From Saccharospirillum sp043196875 (GTDB lineage Bacteria; Pseudomonadota; Gammaproteobacteria; Pseudomonadales; Natronospirillaceae): 64,000 nucleotides of DNA. The stretch is from contig NZ_JBEBMX010000001.1 in NCBI RefSeq assembly GCF_043196875.1, positions 558,001 through 622,000 on the forward strand, given 5' to 3'. The first letter of the stretch is position 1, and the number at the start of each line of letters is the position of its first letter. The translations under genes and the position numbers were made by a program. The notes under the pieces were generated by a model, which was given only the letters and a program-made list of their open reading frames with translations, was not told the origin of the DNA and searched no databases. Of this stretch, positions 59,491 through 64,000 are shown one piece after another.

Positions 59491-60501
59491 ATGATCATCG
59501 ATTGCCACGGTCACTACACCACGGCCCCGGGCGAGCTGGGCGAATACCGCGATCAACAGCGCGCCGAGCTGAACAGCGATCCCAACTTTCGCACCGCTAA
59601 AGGCACGCTGAACATCAGCGACGACCAGATTCGCGAAAGCATCGAAAACAACCAGTTAAAACTGCAACGCGAGCGCGGCACCGACCTGACCATTTTCTCG
59701 CCACGCGCCAGCTGGATGGGTCACGACCTGGGCAATGAAAGCACCAGCATCGCCTGGACTGAACACTGCAACGATTTGATCAAACGCGTCTGCGATCTGT
59801 TCCCGCAGAACTTCGCGCCGGTCGCCCAGTTGCCGCAAAGCCCGGGTGTTACGCCCGAGGCCTGCGTCGCCGAACTGGAGCGCACCGTTGAGCAGATGGG
59901 CTTTATCGGCTGCAACCTGAACCCCGATCCGTCCGGCGGTTTCTGGAAAGACAAGCCACTGTACGACAAGTTCTGGTATCCGATTTACGAAAAAATGGTC
60001 GAGCTGAACATCCCGGCGATGATTCACGTCAGTGGTTCCTGCCACGAAAGCTTCGACACCACCTCGTCTTACTATCTCAGCGCCGACACCACGGCGTTCG
60101 TGCATATGATGAAATCCGACCTGTTCAAAGACTTCCCGGATTTGAAATTCATCATTCCTCATGGCGGCGGCGCGGTGCCTTACCACTGGGGTCGTTTCCG
60201 TGGCATCAGTGAAGACAAAGGCTGGGGCGATCTGGAAGAGCGCGTCCTGAACAACATCTACTTCGATACCTGCGTTTACCACCAGGAAGGCATCGATCTG
60301 TTGCTGGACGTAATTCCGACCAAAAACATTCTGTTCGCCTCAGAAATGATCGGCGCGGTACGCGGCATCGACCCGCGCACCGGCAACTACTACGACGACA
60401 CCAAGCGTTATATCGACGGCAATACCAAGCTGAGTGTTGCCGAGAAGAAAATAATTTTTGAAGACAACGCCCGCGCTGTATTCCCGCGCTTAAAAGTTTA
60501 G
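59491..60501 (+). CDS. ligJ: 4-oxalomesaconate hydratase (LigJ)
   Basis: A 336-residue amidohydrolase-fold enzyme. The start MIIDCHGHYT carries the HxH zinc motif; further ligands are in PAMIHVSGSCHESFD and the PHGGGAVPYHWGRF motif near residue 223; FASEMIGAVRGID is the C-terminal catalytic strand. It hydrates the 4-oxalomesaconate-derived product to 4-carboxy-4-hydroxy-2-oxoadipate, which LigK cleaves. ATG 59491 has GGAG 6 nt before it. A terminator follows 70 bp downstream, so it ends the ligAB-ligJ unit. Confidence 0.93.
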   Translation: MIIDCHGHYTTAPGELGEYRDQQRAELNSDPNFRTAKGTLNISDDQIRESIENNQLKLQRERGTDLTIFSPRASWMGHDLGNESTSIAWTEHCNDLIKRVCDLFPQNFAPVAQLPQSPGVTPEACVAELERTVEQMGFIGCNLNPDPSGGFWKDKPLYDKFWYPIYEKMVELNIPAMIHVSGSCHESFDTTSSYYLSADTTAFVHMMKSDLFKDFPDLKFIIPHGGGAVPYHWGRFRGISEDKGWGDLEERVLNNIYFDTCVYHQEGIDLLLDVIPTKNILFASEMIGAVRGIDPRTGNYYDDTKRYIDGNTKLSVAEKKIIFEDNARAVFPRLKV

Positions 60502-60510
60502 TCGCGACAA

Positions 60511-60535
60511 TGAACGCGCCAAATTGGCGCGTTCA
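60511..60535. promoter_or_regulatory. Palindrome just after ligJ
   Basis: TGAACGCGCC (60511-60520) and GGCGCGTTCA (60526-60535) form a 10-bp stem with loop AAATT, 9 bp after the stop. No T tract follows; it probably protects the ligJ mRNA 3' end together with the terminator that comes next. Confidence 0.5.
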
Positions 60536-60572
60536 TCAAAGACACTGTTTTTTCCATCTTGTGTTGTGCTTT

Positions 60573-60597
60573 ACCCGCCTTATTGGCGGGTTTTTTT
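60573..60597 (+). terminator. Rho-independent terminator after ligJ
   Basis: ACCCGCC (60573-60579) and GGCGGGT (60585-60591) flank TTATT and run into seven T (60591-60597). It ends the ligA-ligB-ligJ transcript. Confidence 0.9.
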
Positions 60598-60933
60598 ATG
60601 CCATTGCTATAACTGCCTACCCCAAATAACCCGTCACATTTACCATTCAGATTCTAGTCAAATAAATGGCAAAGGAATGTTTTCAACTTAACAAGGCAGC
60701 ATTAGTCGTCAACCGATTGACGATCATGAAATTAATTTAGAAATTTTTATTTTTCGAAATTCCGCCTAAACCATTGTCGACAAAAATATTTTTCTAATTC
60801 GCCAAAAATCATGTTACTTCCATCAATAAAATTGGTTTGCAATTCATTAAATTATTTTTCAGCCTGAACTTACTCCACCCCAAACTAGACATTGCAATTC
60901 CGCTTAAGGACTCAGCTTACGAAGGAGAGTTTG
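60598..60933. other. AT-rich gap upstream of the outer-membrane protein gene
   Basis: About 335 bp with no gene. It is much richer in A and T than the lig genes on its left. The promoter for the next gene should lie here, but many AT-rich hexamers make a choice unsafe. AAGGAGAG at 60922-60929 is the ribosome site of that gene. Confidence 0.5.
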
Positions 60934-61530
60934 ATGAGAATTCTACTGTTGTCGCTTATTTTATTATGGACCACGTCAATCCAGGCACTTGCCGAAACAC
61001 CAATAAAAGCAGGTGATATTGATATCATCATCAGTCCAATCGGCTATGAATCTGCCGGCATTCGCTTTGCTCATTCCGACGATTTAGCCTTCTATGCAAA
61101 ACTGGATGAGTTCGATCTGCTTACCGATAAACTTGATGAATACAGCGTAGGTGATGATAGATACGAAGACTACAGCACCGTCGAGGACCCCAATTTTGGG
61201 TTCAGCCTGGGAGGCCAATATTTTATCAATGATGGTGTCTATCTGGCAGCTAAGGCTGGTTACTATACCTACCGCGGCACCGAAGAGTATGAAAACGATG
61301 CCGTCGATGAACGAACTTTTTCGGGATATCACGGCAGTGCCATTATTGGTTTTGAAGAGTCTCTTGGAGAACGAATTGCCATTCATTCAGAAATAGAATT
61401 TCAGTTTGGCAACAGAGAGATAGAAGATGTCGAGATAGACAGCAATGGCGATCTGACATCTGGTACCAAAACCAGTCGATTCTACGAAGAAACCTTTTTG
61501 ACGCTCGGTCTAAGCTATACTTTGAACTAA
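60934..61530 (+). CDS. Small outer-membrane beta-barrel-like protein
   Basis: A 198-residue secreted protein. The signal peptide ends near ALA (residue 20). The mature part has alternating strands (FGFSLGGQYFINDGVYLAAKAGYYTY, SGYHGSAIIGFEESLGERIAIHSEIEFQFG) and ends in ETFLTLGLSYTLN, like a porin-type 8-strand barrel. It is acidic (many Asp/Glu in the loops). I do not recognise a specific family; an OmpA/OmpW-like barrel is the best guess. AAGGAGAG precedes ATG 60934. It stands alone. Confidence 0.75.
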   Translation: MRILLLSLILLWTTSIQALAETPIKAGDIDIIISPIGYESAGIRFAHSDDLAFYAKLDEFDLLTDKLDEYSVGDDRYEDYSTVEDPNFGFSLGGQYFINDGVYLAAKAGYYTYRGTEEYENDAVDERTFSGYHGSAIIGFEESLGERIAIHSEIEFQFGNREIEDVEIDSNGDLTSGTKTSRFYEETFLTLGLSYTLN

Positions 61531-61535
61531 GCGCA

Positions 61536-61581
61536 TTTCATTCGAGTGCCATTAAAAAATTTAAGTGGCACTCGAATGAAA
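61536..61581. terminator. Long perfect hairpin after the outer-membrane protein gene
   Basis: TTTCATTCGAGTGCCA (61536-61551) and TGGCACTCGAATGAAA (61566-61581) form a perfect 16-bp stem with a 14-nt loop, 5 bp after the stop codon. The loop is AT-rich (TTAAAAAATTTAAG). No T run follows, so its role as terminator or mRNA stabiliser is unsure. Confidence 0.6.
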
Positions 61582-61678
61582 AGATCTCTGCATACGCCGG
61601 TTAACAACACCTGATTTTTTTGTGTTTGTTACTACCACTGCATCGGCGTTCACCGTTCCCGATTTAATTGGCTACCTT

Positions 61679-61707
61679 AGTCGTTATGCCAATAGTCGTT
61701 ATGCCAA
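61679..61707. repeat. Tandem 15-bp duplication at the 3' end of a LysR gene
   Basis: AGTCGTTATGCCAA occurs at 61679-61692 and again at 61694-61707, separated by one T. The second copy covers the last codons and stop (61699-61701) of the LysR gene, so the repeat is a recent small duplication of its 3' end. Confidence 0.85.
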
Positions 61708-62592
61708 CCTTGCTAATAAGGCAGCCCGCAACGTCGCTACCCAGCTTGGATCAGTGTCACTCAATCGATGCCATAAATAGAGATTGCGCTGGCCGAAATC
61801 GGCGTCGACATTGAGCACTTTCAAACCATAGTCGGCGGCAACGCGCTGCGTCAGGCGCTGCGGCATCAGACTCAGGTGCCGACCTTCACTGAGAATATTC
61901 AGACAGATAACGGCATCGCCGGACAGCGCTATAGGGGTATGCAGACGATGGATGCCCGCCGCTTGCAAACGCTCCACCGGCGATTCCTCAAAGCGGGCGT
62001 AGGTGCCCATATTGATCCAGTCACGATCTTCTAAATCGGCTACCTGCAAAGGACCAATGCCGGCCAACGGATGATGCTCGGCGGCGACCACCACCAGGCG
62101 GTCTTCGAGCAAGAGTTCGCAATCGAGTTCCTGAGTGGGCGACTGCACCCGCGGCGCGATCACCAGATCGAGCGCATCGTCGTGCATCTGCTCAAACAAT
62201 CGATAGGGCGTATCCACGCGTATCTGCAACGACAACTCGGCATGAGTGCTGACCAGATCCTGGGCCACCTTGTTCATAACGTTGTTGGCGAACAGCGGCC
62301 CGACGCCGATGCGTAATTCCCGTTTCAGCCCCAGTCCATGGCGAGTCGCGGCCTGTTCGGCGACCCAGACCGCCCGGGCAATGCTGCGGCCTTCGCGCGC
62401 CAGCGCCGCGCCCAGCGAGGTCTGACGCACACCGTGACGACTGCGCGCAAACAGACTGCCACCGGCCTGCATCTCCAGCGTTTGAATATTGCGGGTCAAG
62501 GTCGACTGCGTCAGGTTGAGCCGGCTGGCGGCGGCGCGAATCGAGCCGCTGTCTATAATGGCGGCCAAATGGACCAGGTGCTTGGGTTCCAT
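61699..62592 (-). CDS. LysR-family regulator, divergent from TAXI transporter
   Basis: A 297-residue regulator. The HTH is LVHLAAIIDSGSIRAAASRLNLTQSTLTRNIQTLE (residues about 6-41) and the substrate-binding domain spans about 92-295 (LRIGVGPLFANNVMNKV, LVVVAAEHHPLAGIG). It is divergent from the TAXI-type TRAP binding-protein gene (133-bp gap) and probably controls it. The ligand is unknown. Confidence 0.9.
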   Translation of the reverse strand: MEPKHLVHLAAIIDSGSIRAAASRLNLTQSTLTRNIQTLEMQAGGSLFARSRHGVRQTSLGAALAREGRSIARAVWVAEQAATRHGLGLKRELRIGVGPLFANNVMNKVAQDLVSTHAELSLQIRVDTPYRLFEQMHDDALDLVIAPRVQSPTQELDCELLLEDRLVVVAAEHHPLAGIGPLQVADLEDRDWINMGTYARFEESPVERLQAAGIHRLHTPIALSGDAVICLNILSEGRHLSLMPQRLTQRVAADYGLKVLNVDADFGQRNLYLWHRLSDTDPSWVATLRAALLARLA

Positions 62593-62725
62593 GGCAAGGG
62601 CTCCCCGTTATATGCATTTTTGTTGGTTTGGGTCGCTAAAATTGCATTATACGAAGGTCTGCGCTCAAGGCACACTGAGTTGACCTAAAGAGTCTCTCTA
62701 ATAAATCCAATAATACGAGGTGATC

Positions 62726-63736
62726 ATGAAAACCTTCCTCCAGTCCCTCTGCGCGGGCCTGGCGCTGCTGCTGTGCGCCGGTCTGAGCCATGCGGAAAAC
62801 CTGCAAATGGACGCCGGCGGCTCGGCTTCCGTTACCGGCATCCTGCCGCAGACCTTTGCTCAATACGCCAACCGTGAAGGCATTTCCCTGCAAGTCGTGC
62901 TCGGCCAGACGCTGACCCGCTCAGTGATGATGCTCGGCGCCGGCCGCCTCGATACTTCTGTGGTGCCGCCACCGGCCTTTAACGCCATGCGCCGTGGTGT
63001 CGGTCCTTACGCCAGCAACGCCGATCAGGCCAAGCAGTTATCCGCCAATGTGCGTGCCATCACCGGCCTGCCGGGTTCCACCTACCACGCCATTACCTGG
63101 GCCGATGACGGCATCGAAAGTTGGGATGACCTGCGCGGCAAGCGCGTCTATGTCGGCCCACCGGCCGGTGCTGCCAATATGCAGATCATGGGTATGATCG
63201 AAGTCGCGTCCGGCCTGACCGAAGCCGACTACGATGCCGTGCGCGCACCCTGGGGTGCAGCGGTACAGGGTTTTCAGGACGGCCAATATGACGTCCTGGT
63301 GATTTCCGCTCCGGTCGGCCAGCAATCCATCAATGAGATGAGCCTGCAACGCTCCATCCGCATCCTCGGCATTCCGCAACAGAAGCTCGGTACCGCGGAC
63401 TGGGACGCCTATACCGAAGCGGCCGCCATGGACTACACCACCATTCCGGCCGGCACTTACCAGGGCCAGGTAAATGGCGATGAAGACCTGGTCACTGCCT
63501 CCAACATCATGTTTATGGGCACCCACGCTGGCCTCGATGATGACGTCGCCTACCGCCTGGCCAAGGCCTACTGGGACAACATCGACGAGCTCAAGGCATC
63601 TAACGCTCTGCTGCGCAGTGTCAGCACCGACAACCCCTTCGCTGGCGTCAATGCGCCCTTGCATCCAGGCGCGCTGCGTTACTACCGCGAGCACGATATC
63701 GCTGTTCCCGACGCTCTGTTACCGCCTGCCAACTAA
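62726..63736 (+). CDS. TAXI-family TRAP transporter substrate-binding protein
   Basis: A 336-residue periplasmic protein with signal peptide cleaved near SHA (residue 24). TAXI features are visible: GGSASVTGILPQTFAQYAN near residue 32, the GRLDTSVVPPPAFNAM segment, ITGLPGSTYHAITWADDGIESWDDLRGKRVYVGPPAGAANM near residue 120 and the CPAEDxx-like helix. It binds a substrate for the fused permease encoded next. ATG 62726 has GAGG 5 nt before it. The substrate may be glutamate, 2-oxoacids or an aromatic-related acid; unknown here. Confidence 0.92.
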   Translation: MKTFLQSLCAGLALLLCAGLSHAENLQMDAGGSASVTGILPQTFAQYANREGISLQVVLGQTLTRSVMMLGAGRLDTSVVPPPAFNAMRRGVGPYASNADQAKQLSANVRAITGLPGSTYHAITWADDGIESWDDLRGKRVYVGPPAGAANMQIMGMIEVASGLTEADYDAVRAPWGAAVQGFQDGQYDVLVISAPVGQQSINEMSLQRSIRILGIPQQKLGTADWDAYTEAAAMDYTTIPAGTYQGQVNGDEDLVTASNIMFMGTHAGLDDDVAYRLAKAYWDNIDELKASNALLRSVSTDNPFAGVNAPLHPGALRYYREHDIAVPDALLPPAN

Positions 63737-63776
63737 GAACCCAGAACTTAGAACTTAGAACCCAGAACTTAGAACT
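63736..63776. repeat. 20-bp direct repeat in a short tandem array
   Basis: AGAACCCAGAACTTAGAACT occurs exactly at 63736-63755 and at 63757-63776, a 21-bp period. The unit is itself built from shorter AGAAC-(CC/TT) steps. It begins right at the stop of the TAXI gene. Such AGAACTTAGAAC-like arrays are scattered in some gammaproteobacterial genomes. Confidence 0.85.
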
Positions 63777-63784
63777 ATGACCTT

Positions 63785-63806
63785 GAGGCGAGCCTTGGCT
63801 CGCCTC
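63785..63806. promoter_or_regulatory. Strong palindromic hairpin before the TRAP permease
   Basis: GAGGCGAGCC (63785-63794) and GGCTCGCCTC (63797-63806) are perfect 10-bp arms around TT. The stem ends 2-7 nt before the GGGAGGA ribosome site (63808-63813) of the permease. It may lower or couple permease translation relative to the binding protein. Confidence 0.6.
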
Positions 63807-63817
63807 GGGAGGACTCC

Positions 63818-64000
63818 ATGCTGACTTCCTGGATGACCGATCCGCGCCTGCGCCGACTGATATTGGTGCTGGGCGGATTGCTGGCACTGGCCGGCCTGAT
63901 CAATGTAATGCCCGGCTACGACTTCGTGCCCCGGCTTGGCCCCTTTGCCGTCGAATGGTTTCGCCCGGCCTTCTTCAGTTTCTGCGTCGCCATCGCCGTC
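63818..64000 (+). CDS. TRAP transporter fused permease, partial (window end)
   Basis: Only the first 61 codons are in the window. They start with a short polar stretch and show two hydrophobic helices (LILVLGGLLALAGLINVMPG and FFSFCVAIAV). The position directly after a TAXI binding protein, with a GGGAGGA ribosome site 4 nt before ATG 63818, makes a fused DctQM-type permease likely. The rest is beyond the edge. Confidence 0.7.
   Translation, partial: MLTSWMTDPRLRRLILVLGGLLALAGLINVMPGYDFVPRLGPFAVEWFRPAFFSFCVAIAV

Overview
The window looks like the chromosome of a marine-type gammaproteobacterium, probably near the Oceanospirillales. The evidence is a fairly high GC content, gammaproteobacterial-style proteins (type 1 dGTPase, ABC-F, GntR/FCD and LysR regulators), many TRAP transporters, and plentiful cyclic-di-GMP signalling. 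The genus cannot be fixed from sequence alone. I saw no rRNA, tRNA, CRISPR array, insertion sequence or prophage.

Layout: 0-5 kb holds housekeeping-like and orphan genes (membrane proteins, a tandem GNAT, an NTF2-like/2OG-oxygenase pair, a GNAT-nitrilase fusion, a DUF1232 protein). From 5.1 to 15.6 kb, on the minus strand, is a two-partner secretion locus in the order tpsB - 2210-residue filamentous haemagglutinin/CdiA-like exoprotein - overlapping small lipoprotein, followed by two more AT-rich lipoprotein genes. The exoprotein ends in what looks like a serine-hydrolase domain, so this is a candidate contact-dependent inhibition system with a lipase-like toxin and a lipoprotein immunity protein. 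16-21 kb is a regulator-RND efflux operon with a palindromic operator candidate and a clear terminator.

From 22.5 to 26.8 kb is a signalling operon: a histidine kinase with an ethylene-receptor-like (ETR1-type) membrane sensor, a CheY-like receiver, a receiver-GGDEF-EAL protein and a degenerate receiver. From 28.2 to 34.5 kb, on the minus strand, is a quinate/shikimate-type catabolic operon (TRAP transporter, GntR regulator, 3-dehydroshikimate dehydratase fusion, shikimate dehydrogenase) that would yield protocatechuate. 34.7-39 kb carries an AEC permease, dGTPase and an ABC-F ATPase.

From 39 to 48.2 kb is a protocatechuate 4,5-cleavage operon: a LysR regulator with two DNA-binding domains, a TRAP transporter, then ligK, ligU/galD, ligI, a dehydrogenase of unknown role, and ligC. 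ligA, ligB and ligJ follow at 58.1-60.5 kb with their own LysR regulator. Together these two clusters encode every step from protocatechuate to pyruvate plus oxaloacetate, and the 28-34 kb operon supplies protocatechuate.

Between the two lig clusters (48.3-54.6 kb) is a compact signalling operon: PAS-GGDEF-EAL, an RsbW-like ATPase, a STAS-like protein, a PhcB-like methyltransferase, a membrane SpoIIE-type phosphatase and a PilZ protein. It joins partner switching, cyclic-di-GMP and perhaps a fatty-acid methyl ester signal, and is the least expected arrangement in the window. The right edge has a small outer-membrane protein, another LysR regulator and the start of a TAXI-type TRAP transporter. 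Several intergenic hairpins and short repeats are recorded separately.
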